64,000 bases of DNA from Kitagawia praeruptora (GCA_037693485.1 CM075350.1:122262001-122326000); one strand, 5' to 3'; counted from the stretch's first letter, positions 1 to 11,068 are shown. A program made the numbers and translations. Notes: a model not told the origin generated them from the sequence alone.

Positions 1-488
1 TTTATTTTTGAGTTCTGTATTATTAATTTTGTCCTTTTATAAATTTTTATGTATTATATAATTTTTAATCTGTTAGAAATAGCTCTTGAAATTTTCTTAC
101 TTATAATAATTAGTTATTAATACTAAAAAAATAGTTATTCAATAAAAGCTGATGTTCTGTATTTCCTTTTGTGTCTTGTACTACATTAAAGGCATAATAT
201 ATTGTAAATAAATTATTATAAAAGATAAAATATATTATAATGAAAAAGTAGTAGTAAGTTTTCTTAATACATTGCTAGTTTGAAACAAAAAAAAATACAT
301 TGTTACGTTTAAATTGAATAATGATATTAAGAAAAATGCTTGTCTGGTAGTGTGTAGTTATTTTCCATGTTTCACATGTGATCCTATGCAATTCAACCCA
401 CACTAGTTATGATCTGTTCTCATCTAATCTGAAGGTATATATTTAGTTACTCAAGTTACCCAATAGATGGAGTTACCCATTGATCCTT

Positions 489-490
<2 letters not shown>
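1..490. other. AT-rich intergenic DNA
   Basis: Strongly AT-rich with short homopolymers. I see no exon, terminal inverted repeat or RNA gene here. The segment ends at a TA microsatellite. Confidence 0.6.

Positions 491-545
<55 letters not shown>
491..545. repeat. (TA)n microsatellite
   Basis: An uninterrupted run of TA dinucleotides, about 27 copies. It abuts the left end of the fold-back element at 547. A second TA run (923-970) abuts the right end, as if the element inserted into a TA tract. Ile-Tyr repeat reading frames across it are artefacts. Confidence 0.95.
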
Positions 546-546
<1 letters not shown>

Positions 547-548
<2 letters not shown>

Positions 549-918
549 CCTTTGCTCCAAAAATAACACTCTTATATAACAAACAATAAAGAATACTATA
601 AAATCATTTATTCCAATAGATCCATTGGCCCCGCCAGGGGCACCCAATACAAAAAGTTCTTATTTTTTTAGGCTCTATCTATCCAGCAAAAAAAAAAAAA
701 TTTTGAAAATTTACTGTTCATCGATGACGTCACTGATGACGTCATCATGACGTCATCGATGAACAGTAAATTTTCAAAACTTTTTTTTTTTGCTGGATGG
801 ATAGAACCTAAAAAAATAAGAACTTTTAGTATTGGGTGGCCCCGCCAGGGGCAATGGATCTATTAGATATGAGGTGTTCTTTGTTGTTTGTTATATAAGG
901 TGTTTGCTATGAAGTCCA

Positions 919-922
<4 letters not shown>
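547..922. mobile_element. Fold-back (long hairpin) MITE-like element
   Basis: The two halves are inverted copies of each other along almost the whole length. Matching blocks include TTATATAACAAAC near the ends, GGCCCCGCCAGGGGC and its partner, a CTATCCAGC plus A-run block, and ACTGTTCATCGATGACGTCA at the centre. The hairpin loop is nearly absent. It has no coding capacity. Outer termini match imperfectly (AGGCCTTTGCTCC versus a diverged right end). The element at 11069-11452 has the same plan (CCCC-GC-GGGG block, poly-A block, central ACGTCA), so they may be related. The superfamily is unproven; Mutator-like fold-back is a guess. Confidence 0.8.

Positions 923-970
<48 letters not shown>
923..970. 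repeat. (TA)n microsatellite
   Basis: A second pure TA run directly right of the fold-back element. It merges into the first 5' Helitron-type terminus of the next element. Confidence 0.9.
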
Positions 971-971
<1 letters not shown>

Positions 972-1902
972 TATACTATTATAAGCAAAACAGGGTATAT
1001 TTGGTTTGGTACTCTTTTTTTGATCACTCTTTTTTTGTACTCTTTTTTTGGTCACTCTTTGGTTTGGTTAAATCTCTATTATAAATAAAATTCAAAAACA
1101 AAAAAACACACGGTAGGCACTCTCTTTAAATACATTAAATCTATACTATACTATTATAAGCAAAACATGGTATATTTGGTTTGGTACTCTTTTTTTGGTC
1201 ACTCTTTTTTGGTACTCTTTTTTTGGTCACTCTTTGGTTTGGTTAAATCTCTATTATTAATAAAATTCAAAAAAAAAAAACACACGGTAGGCACTCTCTT
1301 TAAATACATTACTTATTAAAAAAATCTATACTATACTATTATAAGCAAAACATGGTATTAAATCTCTTTGGTTTGGTTAAATCTCTATTATTAATAAAAT
1401 TCAAAAAAAAAAACACACGGGTATATTTGGTTTGGTACTCTTTTTTTTGTCACTCTTTTTTGGTACTCTTTTTTTGGTCACTCTTTGGTTTGGTTAAATC
1501 TCTATTATTAATAAAATTCAAAAAAAAAACACGGTAGGCACTCTCTTTAAATACATTAAATCTTTATTATTACTTATTAAAAAAATCTATACTACACTAT
1601 TATAAGCAAAACATGGTATTAAATCTCTTTGGTTTGGTTAAATCTCTATTATTAATAAATTTCAAAAAAAAAACACACGGTAGGCACTCTCTTTAAATAC
1701 ATTAAATCTTTATTATTAATTATTAAAAAAATATATACTATACTATTATAAGCAAAACAGGTTATTAATACGATATACTTATATACATGAGATTTCTAAA
1801 GTAATATTTTAATAATAAAAAAATATACAATTTAAAATTTTAATAATAAAATATAATTAAAAAATTTACAAACAACCGTGCATTGCACGGGTTATAGGCT
1901 AG
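961..1902 (+). mobile_element. Non-autonomous Helitron with repeated 5' ends
   Basis: The 3' end is diagnostic: a GC hairpin (CCGTGCATTGCACGG) followed by GTTATAGGCTAG and then T. The 5'-type terminus, TCTATACTATACTATT followed by ATAAGC, occurs near 961 (diverged), 1140, 1325, 1587 and 1728 (diverged). Each is followed by a T-rich block rich in TTGGTTTGGT and CACTCTTT. It encodes no Rep/helicase. Either the element expanded internally, or several copies nested or lost their 3' ends. The same termini recur at 7054-7840. Confidence 0.8.
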
Positions 1903-1950
1903 TATATATATATATATACATTGAATATTAACAAATAAAATTTAAAACTC

Positions 1951-2423
1951 GACAGCTCATTTCCTACCGCTTGTCGGTAGGAAATGTCAACCTGACACGG
2001 CAACCAATAAGAAGCCGCCAAGCTGTCATTTGCTGGTGAAAAGGCGAGTCATTTCCTACCGCCTTAACGCGGTAGGAAATGCTGAGCATAAAGCGACATT
2101 GCCACATGGCACTTGGGACCACAAGATTCATTTCCTACCGTAGTCGGTAGGAAATAAGTGTCTAATTTCCTACCGAGTTTATTCGGTAGGAAATGGTGTC
2201 AATGAAACGATGTCGTACCATTGTGGCCGGCCATTGACGTGGCGTTGTGGATCCCGTTCGACTCATTTCCTACCTTTTTCGGTAGGAAATGTCTACACAT
2301 TTCCTACCGACTAGTGGTCCGGTAAGAAATAGCCGTTTGACTTGAAAATCAGTAGGAATTGGTTTGTAGGAAATGCGTCGGTAGGAAAAAAAATGATAGG
2401 AAAAGTCCGTTTTTCTTGTAATG
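1951..2423. mobile_element. CACTA transposon terminal relic
   Basis: The right end reads CCGTTTTTCTTGTAATG, one base off the reverse complement of the common plant CACTA terminus (CACTACAAGAAAAACGG). Inward lie at least six copies of a subterminal motif, TTTCCTACCG, facing CGGTAGGAAAT as short palindromes. These are the expected transposase-binding arrays. No left CACTA terminus is seen; the block begins abruptly after the preceding Helitron. It is a one-ended relic with no coding sequence. Confidence 0.7.
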
Positions 2424-3035
2424 AACCCAATATCGATCAATCAAGCTCGAATCCATCCAATTAAATCAGAGTTGGACTCTGTTTAAATACAGTAAATATT
2501 AAGTTTAAGACGAAATAAACTTATCATAAAATGCAATCAGGAATACGAGTTTTTCAAGGATGAACAAAAATTTGTGACCTTAACATTTTGATGAATTCTA
2601 ACTAGATGTTTGTTAATATCTAGCTCCTTGTTGTTTTCCCACGACCTTTTTTTTTATCACAAGAAAATCAACTTTGAATACTTCTCAAATCATTCAAAAG
2701 TACATTATGAAATTTGGAATGAACATTTTCCACCCGTCAAATACGATCAAATATTGAACACTGAGTAATAGATAATAGACTAGAAAATAATTAATTGAGT
2801 GAGTCCTTTAAAGTATAGCACATAATTATGAAAAGTATAGAGTATCTTCAATCTTTTTTGTTCTTTCTCCATTTTCTTCCTTAAATGTTCAGGTGTTTTT
2901 TTTTCTCGTTTCCTCGTTCTCTCCTAATGGCTTGTAATAAATAATACCGGGTAAACAATTTGGAAATATAAGAGATAATGGAACATGTAAATAATCACAT
3001 TTATAAATTCATAGTCTTCACAATATTATTACTAA
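2424..3035. other. Intergenic DNA, no gene seen
   Basis: AT-rich sequence between the CACTA relic and the next Helitron. No open frame with recognisable protein similarity and no RNA gene was found. Confidence 0.5.
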
Positions 3036-4265
3036 TCTATACTCTATATTAATATGCAAAACCATAGCTGTTCTTCTCACATGAGAGTCGTCTAAGCCGA
3101 CCACCCCTCCCCCTTCTCCCCCCTCTCCCGCCTCTCTCCTCCCCCTCCCTCTCCCTCCGCCTCTCTCCTTTCTCTTCCCTCCGCCTCTCTCCTCCCTCCT
3201 CCCTCATTTTCTTCCGATCTTGTTTTTCCAGATTCAATAAATTTCTTTAACTTTGTTTTAAAGCTTTGATTTTCCTAAAGATTGATCTGATTGGTCAGAT
3301 CTAAGTTTTCCGCATTTTCTTTTGTATTTTCGGCTTGATTTCTCTCCTTCGTGAGAGGTTTGATTTTCTCTCCTTTGTGAGAGGTTGGTTTTTCGCTTCT
3401 TGATTGTAAGCGGGGTAGCAATTTAGTGAAGAAAGTTTGTACGGGATAGCAGTTTGGTTGATAGCTCAAACGATAGCTTCATCGGGGCAGGATAAAAAGG
3501 GTACCAGAAATCCAACGAGGATGCATGAAGTGGGTACTTGTATTTTTATATACATTAAAATATCGTTTAACTGTCTCTTCATGAGAACAGACGATTGCAA
3601 TTTCCTGTTTGATCGATTCGATCATTGGTGTAGATGCCGTATGGCTTTTTATTATTGAATTAACACCTTTGTTCTTCAAAAAAAAAAAAATGCAAAACCA
3701 TGTTTTAATGGTACATAATAGTACCAAAGTACCAAAAGTACCAAATTTGGTTATCACTTAACTCGGGGTTCGATCCCTTCCAACTACATAATTATATATA
3801 CTCTATATTAATGTGCAAAACCATGTTTTAATGGTACATAATAGTACCAAAGTACCAAAAGTACCAAATTTGGTTATCAATTAACTCGGGGTTCGATCCC
3901 TTCCAACTACATAATTATACAAGATTTATTATTTAATTTAATTTCACCCCATGTTCGATTTCCTATAAGGGATTCGATTAAGGGGTTTGACGGTTATCAC
4001 TTAACTCGGGGTTTGATTCTTTCCAACTACATAATTATACAAGATTTATTATTTAATTTATTCTTTAATTTCATCGCGTGTTCGATTTCCTATAAGGGGT
4101 TCAATTCCTGACATAATCATAAAGATTTATTTACTTTAATTTTTTTTTACTTTATCTCTGATTCGATTCTTTATAACTACATAATTAAATAGTGTATTAA
4201 TATTAATTTTTTAATCTCGACTCGTGTTCAATCTATGTCCGTGCTTCGCACGGGTTATCAGCTAG
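3036..4265 (+). mobile_element. Non-autonomous Helitron with captured sequence
   Basis: It starts TCTATACTCTATATTAATATGC after an A and ends with hairpin CCGTGCTTCGCACGG, GTTATCAGCTAG, before a T. That is the A^TC...CTAG^T insertion pattern of Helitrons. The interior holds a pyrimidine-rich tract (about 3100-3205). A 0.4-kb block (about 3280-3665) has a partly similar inverted counterpart at 11720-12260, suggesting captured non-Helitron sequence. No helicase is present. A second 5'-like end appears near 3796, beside a tandem duplication. Confidence 0.8.
3691..4041 (+). repeat. Tandem duplication inside Helitron, ~123 bp
   Basis: Two near-identical copies start at 3691 and 3814 (TGCAAAACCATGTTTTAATG ... 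TCCAACTACATAATTATA). A third partial copy follows at about 3990-4041. Each full unit contains three spaced AGTACCAAA words and ends with TAACTCGGGGTTCGATC. It is probably internal expansion of the Helitron. Confidence 0.85.
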
Positions 4266-4337
4266 TATTTTATAATAACAAATTTTATTTAGCAACAACC
4301 CCAACACACAATACAATACAATTTCTTAGGCATAACA

Positions 4338-5864
4338 TTACATGACAGTTTTGGTCATGGAAACAATGACATTGTAAAAGTGAGTCGTTTCTTTGGAGAT
4401 TTTATCAGCAATAATCTCCCGGTACCTTTCGAAAATCTTGTCCATCATAGCTTCTCCAAATTGATTAACAAGTAAGGGCTCTGCTACAGCTCTCATACAC
4501 TGCATAACATTGTAGTCACCATCATTCTCATACACATTCCAGTTCACCCGAGAAACCTCCAGGCGGTCGATCGAAAAAGACCCTTCATTTCCACTACTTC
4601 TTTCACCTCTCCAGGAGATGGAGTGTATTGAGGGATGTTAAACTCATCCAATTCCTTTTCTTCTATCAGTCCCTGCACCAAATTATAGAAACATACGTAC
4701 GTTAATTTATCTTCGAAGAGTTGCTCCAAGTACTACATACGACAACTGAAGTTTAGGACCAAAGTCTCGAATTCTGATTTATTAGCCGAGGCTAATTATT
4801 GAGGTCTAATTTCTACGGTGAAAGTTCAAATGGATTAAACTGAATTTCTGCGCATGCTTAAATTAAATTATGTATTTAAGGAGTAAAGTTCGAGTATGTA
4901 TATACTTGTGAAACCATGTCCCTGAGAGCCATGGATAAAAGCTCCCATATGTAACAGCATTCTTTGCTTGATGGATCATCACTTTTCCTCCCTAAGAACG
5001 TCAAAACCATGCGCCCTCCTGTAACGAGTTCCTCGGAACGACAATCGAGAAATGCTGTGAAATCTCTTTGAAATTGTTGATGGTATGCCTTAAGCACGCT
5101 CGGGGGGCTTGTACTTGCCATGTAGACATTCCCTTTGTTAGTCTCTTCCAATTCAGGAACCTGTAAGTAAAAATTTCATCAATAAATTGCGTGTTCAAAC
5201 TTTAAATAAAAATTGTAATTAGCATAAAAAAAAATAATTAAACATAAAAGTTACGTACTTGAGATAGCCATTGAAGACTGTAAGAAGAATGGACAAAGTG
5301 CAGAGTTTTCGACAGAAACAGCCTCTGATAAAATGACCCAGGGACACCTGTGAAAAAACAAGGTCCAAAGGCCGAGCCCATCTGCTCCTTCAATCTGTCT
5401 TGGAATTTTGGCAAGGCCCTGAAAATGGAGTTAAAATCATTTCCTGGAAGATCATTTAAGTAGACCTGAATCTGTGGTGACTGAAAGCCGCCTGCTTGGC
5501 GTATATTTTCCACAGTTTTCATGATCCCCGAAATGGCTAGCAACGTGTTTGGTCCGGATGAACATCCCAGGTCCGCTATGCATAGCTTTTTAGGGAAGGT
5601 GGCATTGCAGTAAAGATCAATTACAGCTTCTTCCAATATTGGCCTTGTCATGGATATAACTTTTTCCTGTTCAAATATACGAAGTTGGCAAACTATTCAG
5701 ATACACATGTAATTAAACTACACATATCACATATGTAAACTGTGTTATTAGAAAAAATAGGATTAAATATGTACGTGTGTACGTGAATCCATACTTGAAC
5801 AAGGGAATTGTTTGCATAACTAGTATCTCCTCTTCCTCCATTCATGTGAAGCACGTTGATCACT

Positions 5865-5869
<5 letters not shown>
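4338..5869 (-). CDS. SABATH carboxyl methyltransferase (SAMT/BSMT-like), frameshifted
   Basis: Family members transfer a methyl group from S-adenosylmethionine to the carboxyl of small acids such as salicylate, benzoate or jasmonate. Exons on the minus strand: 5869-5795, 5666-5259, 5160-4906 and 4672-4338. All introns are GT..AG and the first three exons are whole codons. About 357 residues are expected, normal for the family. Exon 1 begins MEVINVLHMNGGRGDTSYAN, the SABATH start with the SAM-binding Ser/Tyr region. Exon 2 holds the SAM motif DLGCSSGPNT, LNDLPGNDFN, and HSSYSLQWLSQ near the active site. Exon 3 has NKGNVYMASTSPPSVLKAY. Exon 4 has EFNIPQYTPSPGEV and CMRAVAEPLL. The pattern favours salicylate/benzoate methyltransferases over others, but the substrate is inferred. 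In exon 4 a run of three A (4588-4590) replaces an expected four; the frame shifts and stops early, truncating the last ~85 residues. It is a recent pseudogene allele or a base-calling error. Confidence 0.88.
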
Positions 5870-5903
<34 letters not shown>

Positions 5904-5920
5904 TCTCTGCTCTCTCTCTC
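5868..5920. repeat. (CT)n repeat in 5' leader of methyltransferase
   Basis: A nearly pure CT tract immediately upstream of the ATG (which reads on the minus strand), so the mRNA leader is GA-rich. Such GAGA/CT tracts are common in plant 5' leaders. It is likely length-polymorphic. Confidence 0.9.
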
Positions 5921-5966
5921 GCTAATTGATTTACTTGTGAATGGTAAGGAAGTGATACGATGGATC

Positions 5967-5974
5967 TATTTATA
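5967..5974 (-). promoter_or_regulatory. TATA box of methyltransferase gene
   Basis: TATAAATA on the minus strand lies about 100 bp upstream of the ATG. That leaves room for a short leader containing the GA-rich tract. No other strong TATA box sits between it and the start codon. Confidence 0.65.
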
Positions 5975-7053
5975 GAGAGACACATTCCTGTATATTGTGT
6001 TGGTACCTTACAGTCGCTGTTACATGATACACAATACATGAATTAAACAAAAGCTTGAAAGTAAACCAACCTAATACTGTACATTAGTTTATAAAGCATT
6101 TTTGTTTATATCCATAATCATGTCTAATTAAGATGACGTTCATAAAATTATGTAAAGGCTACGTCACCACAAATTAATCCTTGCAAACTGTAGGATCGCT
6201 AAAAAAAGATCCAGTTACGGGCCGGGTAATTTTTTTTTAAAAAAAGATTAATTTATTAATTTTTTAGCAGTAGGCATGACTAAATTTTGTAACTTAAAGT
6301 TTAATTTCAAAATTTGAAACAATTCAGTCTTCTAGGTAAGATAGCTAGATAATAATTGTAATTAATATAATTAATATAAGCATAATTGTGAGTTGATATG
6401 TAAGGTTAGTTAAATTGATCCATTAGAAAATAATTAACTTCTAATTTTGCACGTATTTTAAAGAATTTTGATCATGTAATTATAAATAATGTATTCAAGT
6501 AATATAAAAACTAAAATTTATTTGTCAAATAAGCTCTAAATCATGTGACATGATCTTGCTTTGTATCTCACAAGAGATCATAAGATCTGAAATATGTGTA
6601 GTTTATCGGCCTGATCACAATCTTGTACTCGAAAAAAACATTTAATTTAATTTTTATTCAAAAAATTTAAAAGTTATAGTTGAATTATTTGACCAAAGCT
6701 TTATACAACGGAATGAGACTAGTAGACATAATTGTGAGTTGATAAGTAATGTCAACCAATTTTGTCCTCAGATCGACTCATTTTCCATGAACCAACACTT
6801 GCAATCAAAAAATTCAAAATTTTAATGTAATGATATAATGGTACAAACTTGTCGGTTAATATTTCGGTGTAAAATTTTATCATAGTGGTCCAACTTCCGA
6901 CCCATACCATCCGGTACCGTCAGTCCGTCACCATAACATATAACACAAATTAAGTAGTACGAGTACTACGTACAATGGGATCCTAGTACTCAATTTCAGA
7001 AACTGGACTCTGATGTAACAATTGCACACAGAAACACGTGATTTCTGAACATA
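5975..7053. other. Upstream region and intergenic DNA
   Basis: The presumed promoter-distal region of the methyltransferase gene. It is AT-rich. No further gene, RNA or terminal repeat was recognised before the Helitron at 7054. Confidence 0.5.
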
Positions 7054-7840
7054 TCTATACTATACTATTATAAGCAAAATAAGGTATATTTGGTTTGGTA
7101 CTCTTTTTTTGGTCACTCTTTTGATTTGGTTAAATCTCTATTATTAATAAAATTCAAAAAAAAAAACACACACGACAAAGCCCACGAGAGTCATTTCTAC
7201 AGCAAACAAGTCGTCAAGACGTCAAGTAGTTTGTCTGTTACAGTGCACAATTTTTGTAATCAGCATTAAAATTAATTTTGTCACAAAAAAATTAAAAAAT
7301 AATTAATTATTAGAAAAGATCGTTTCGAAATTTTGGAGTTTTGAAAGATATAATGGTCTGTTTTATATTAAAAAAAAGACTATCAGTTATATCATAAACC
7401 AATAATCATATTTTATTATCTTTTATAATTTATATTATTACTAATTAATTAGCAAATATTAAAATTATAAACAATCAAATAAAAATATTATGATAAAAAT
7501 ATTTAAAATGTTAAAAAAAAACTACTTTTATATAATATTTTTATATATCTATACTATACTATTATAAGCGAAATAGGGTATATTTGGTTTGGTACTCTTT
7601 TTTAGTAATAATTAAAGTACGTAATTAGAATAACATTTATTTTCATGAAATTTATAAAATTCAAAAAATATTTTAATAATAAAAACATATATACAACTTA
7701 AAATTTTAATGAAATATAATTAAACAGTTTATAAAATTCAAAAAATATTTTAATAATAAAAACATATATACAACTTAAAATTTTAATGAAATATAATTAA
7801 ACAATTTACAAGCCCGTGCATCGCACGGGTTATAGGCTAG
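7054..7840 (+). mobile_element. Non-autonomous Helitron with two 5' ends
   Basis: It starts TCTATACTATACTATT after an A. It ends with hairpin CCCGTGCATCGCACGGG, then TTATAGGCTAG before a T. A second identical 5' terminus lies inside at 7548, so a 293-bp Helitron (7548-7840) could be nested in, or share the 3' end with, the longer one. A tandem duplication of about 76 bp (roughly 7651-7803) sits near the 3' end. No protein is encoded. Termini match the element at 961-1902. Confidence 0.85.
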
Positions 7841-8033
7841 TATTTATAATGTCTTAAACTTACTAGGTGATGATGTCAGCTCAATTTACGTTATAAATCG
7901 TGTTTTTACTTTTTCGTCATAATTAATCTTATTTCTTGGCACATATGATATGTTATATGAATATTTAATTTTTGTAGATAATTAATCTTGATTTTTTTTA
8001 TTTGTTTCAGTATTGTTTACATAGAGGTTGGAT

Positions 8034-8225
8034 GGGCTGTCAATGGATCGGATATTCGGTCCGACCCGATCCGATCCAAAGGTTAATGGAACGGAAATGG
8101 ATCATATAAAAAATATCTGATCCGAGAAAAAATCGATTTGGAAAAAATCTGAAAGCTAATGGAGCGAATATGAATTTGATACGATCCGATCCGTTAAAAA
8201 TTCGATACGTTAAAAATCCGATCCG

Positions 8226-8278
<53 letters not shown>

Positions 8279-8958
8279 ATGTGTGTGTGTGTGTGTGTGT
8301 GTTACATAATTTATTTTATAAATATATTTATATATTAAAATTAAAGAAAAAAGAAAGAATAGAAGGCAGTGAGCTTATTGTAATTGGACTGCACTTCAGG
8401 TATGATAATGCTATTGAAATTTAGACTAGGAGTTTTGGTACTTGTCTGATGAGCTTGATGAGCCCAGGAGAGAACAAACAGAAGATGTCCAAAGTATACA
8501 TACCGGAGTTGTAGATATGTGTAAGTCAGGATATTAGGAGATAAAAGGTATTATGGATGTCCAAAGAATCTCACTGAATATTTCAAGACCTGCATATATA
8601 CAAAGAAAAATTGGGCTAAAGATCTCCTCCTGCATCAATACCATGCAAATTTATAAATCAGTGCTGGCATCGGTTCAAGCATCTACTTCTAACTTCTGAA
8701 GTTGATTTAAGATGTCCAAGATGTGATCTGAACATGATGTCCAAGTTGATTTTTCAACATGAATTATAAAGGTTTTTTTCTCTTCATATAAACGGATCGG
8801 AGCTCCGATCCGATAATCCGTGATCCTAACGGATCCGGATATGGATCATGTTAAAAAAAATCGGCTATGATCCGATTCGAATCCAAATCCGGTAAAATTA
8901 AATGGATCAAGATATGGATCATGCCTGATCCGATCCAGATCCGATCCAATGACAGCCC
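8034..8958. mobile_element. hAT-like non-autonomous element
   Basis: Terminal inverted repeats GGGCTGTCAATGGATCGGAT (left) and its partner ending GATCCAATGACAGCCC (right). Flanking 8-bp sites are GGTTGGAT and AGTTGGAT, one mismatch, consistent with the 8-bp duplication of hAT elements. Both subterminal zones (8034-8225 and 8795-8958) are packed with GATCCGATC-type words, likely transposase-binding arrays. The middle holds a TA/TG microsatellite and no transposase. Confidence 0.8.
8230..8301. repeat. (TA)n(TG)n compound microsatellite
   Basis: About 17 TA units followed by an imperfect TG tract, inside the hAT-like element. It translates to Ile-Tyr/Cys-Val repeats, which is not real coding. 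Confidence 0.95.
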
Positions 8959-9029
8959 TAGTTGGATCAGTCAGAGGAAAAATGCTGAAAATAAAAATTT
9001 TCAAAAAAATACTGAAAATACCGATATGC

Positions 9030-9770
9030 GGGGAGGGGTCTGAAAAATACCCATTTGATTACCCAAATGGCATTTGTGTACTCATGATACGCATGTACGT
9101 ACGTAATGCGTATCACCTGTAACGCATCTCAGACATGCGTATTGACGTCATCTGACGTCATTCTTCACCAACACGCTGATCGTCTCTCCCGACGAAAAAT
9201 CGCCTCCCCCGTCGCTCTTCGTCGATCCCAGCTGTCTCTCGACCATCGTCTAATCTGAGAACATAAAAACAATCGTCATAGATCGCTCTATCTTTCTCCC
9301 CATCTATTTTAGTGATTCCTGGCCCTGTAAGGGCGTGTTGAAGCTCACCGAAAAAACAAATTGGAAAATTTAGGTCGAATTGGGCGTTCTCAATCGTGCA
9401 TAACAAATGTAACAAGAGTGGTATAGATGTGTAGAGCTTGGAACGACGATTGCAATGGTATATGGTATGTGTTTGGAAAGTCCCGGATGTGGACGAACGA
9501 ATGGATCGAAAAATGTTGCCGAAATCCATGTTTTCACCGACTGCAGCTCTGGAACGATGATGACGTCACATGACGTCATCAAGCATATTGATAATGCGTT
9601 ACACGGGATACGCAAGAATGAAATGTGTATCCCAGCTCACCCAGCTGTTGCAGTACATGTGTTATCCCGTTGAAATTTGCGTAATCCCTATTACCCCAAT
9701 CCCAAATGTGTAATTCGTGTTACCCCAACCCCAAATGCATATCCAAATGGGTATTTTCAGCATCCCTCCC
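9030..9770. mobile_element. Fold-back element with long inverted repeats
   Basis: The left arm (about 9030-9160) and right arm (about 9550-9770, inverted) share GGGAGGG, TGAAAATACCCATTTG, a GCGTATC-CTGTAACGCAT block and paired TGACGTCA sites, in the same order. Arms are diverged and unequal in length. The 390-bp centre is richer in G+C and contains an accidental open frame (9158-9529, minus) that I do not recognise. The long-arm plan suggests a Mutator-like or fold-back transposon. A clear target duplication was not found. Confidence 0.6.
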
Positions 9771-10717
9771 GAAAAATATTATTTTCATTTTTTAAAACCA
9801 AAAATTAGTTATTTTTGCATTTGTCCTCAATCCGACGAATATACTTTCAAGAAAAGAGGCTAATTAGAATTCTTACCGAACATGAAACTACTTACTGTAT
9901 TGGGACGGCGGGAATAACCAAATTCTTGTCAATATGGACATAATGATAAATTTTATTGAATGAAAGAAATTAAATCCCTTTCTCCGGTTTCTCCGGTTTT
10001 ATCGATATTGTATTTCGATACAATTCATATACGAGAATGTATATTTTTGACAAAAAAAAATGATCAATATCTACAATTGAGATTGAGTAAAAAAAATTGA
10101 AATACAAACTTTCGATTTTTTTTCAACACTTATAGTTTCGGACTTTCGGTATAATATTATTTATTAAATAATAATTAAAAAATTAATAAATACACATAAT
10201 TTGATACAAAGATATATTTATAATATTTTATAATTTATTAAAAAATATTTGTAAATTTTTTTACCAAAAGTTAGAATTCTTTTATAACAGATGTTTAACA
10301 GAATATTTACTTAAGTTCAATATCATCTCTTTAACTATAGTTATATTTTTGAACAATAGTTATAATTGTGTTGAATTCAAATATATAAAATAATTTTACA
10401 TTGGTATAATTAAAAAAATGTATAAAATTAAAATTATTTCATAGTATTAGTGAAGCCAAAATTTAGAATTATATAATATTTATTCAACAAATTTTTAACT
10501 ACGGTTTAGCATATCCTATATTAAACAAATAAAATTTCATTTTACTCCATCCTATTTGATATTGAACAATTAAATTAGATTTATTCAATAAAATATTTAA
10601 TTATCATTTCGATAAATGATGTTGAATCAAAATTAGAAATGTGTTGAGAAAAATAATTTGTAAATTTACATTTAAAAAAAAATTGTATTGATCCTCCTAC
10701 CATCTATCTAACTTTAG
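9771..10717. other. AT-rich intergenic DNA
   Basis: Very AT-rich with homopolymer runs. I see no gene, RNA or paired termini. Confidence 0.5.
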
Positions 10718-10948
10718 GGTCCGTTTGAGAAATCTTATTTTTCAGAAATAACTAAATAAGTTACTTATTCTGAAAAAAAAGTTAGGAAATATGTATTTTT
10801 TTCTGAAATAAGTAACTTATTTTTACAAGATAACGAATATTAAACTTTCCATACTCATTTTTTTCTAAAAAATAGTATGTAAATATGAATTCTTTTTTTC
10901 AAAACAAGTAACTTATAAGTTAATATTAAGATTTACCAAATAGACATT
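10718..10948. mobile_element. Small inverted-repeat MITE
   Basis: Left GGTCCGTTTGAGAAATCTTA pairs imperfectly with a right end containing TAAGATTTACCAAATAGAC. The centre has inverted AAATAAGTTACTTATT / CTGAAATAAGTAACTTATT blocks. A second, interrupted copy lies at 14993-15909. About 230 bp, non-coding. Confidence 0.65.
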
Positions 10949-11068
10949 AAATTCGATCAATTAACACCGCCAAACCGATCGTCTAGAAGATATAAGTGAA
11001 AACGGAAAACACATTTTTTGCCTAGTCTGCCTACGACGGAAAGACATACATATATTGAGTCCCACTCT

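Noticed and set aside
888..1088. Open frame with an Ile-Tyr repeat (also 456-647 and 8170-8424)
   Set aside because: The repeats are TA microsatellites read as protein; no real gene.
3049..3237. Arg/Glu-rich minus-strand frame
   Set aside because: It is the reverse of a CCTCTCC pyrimidine tract inside a Helitron; low complexity.
3760..3780. GGGGTTCGATCCC-like sequence resembling a tRNA T-arm
   Set aside because: It repeats in the Helitron tandem units without the rest of a tRNA cloverleaf; at most a tRNA-derived relic.
9158..9529. 123-codon minus-strand frame in the fold-back element
   Set aside because: No recognisable domain, overlaps another frame, no splice or promoter support; kept only as a curiosity of the element's core.
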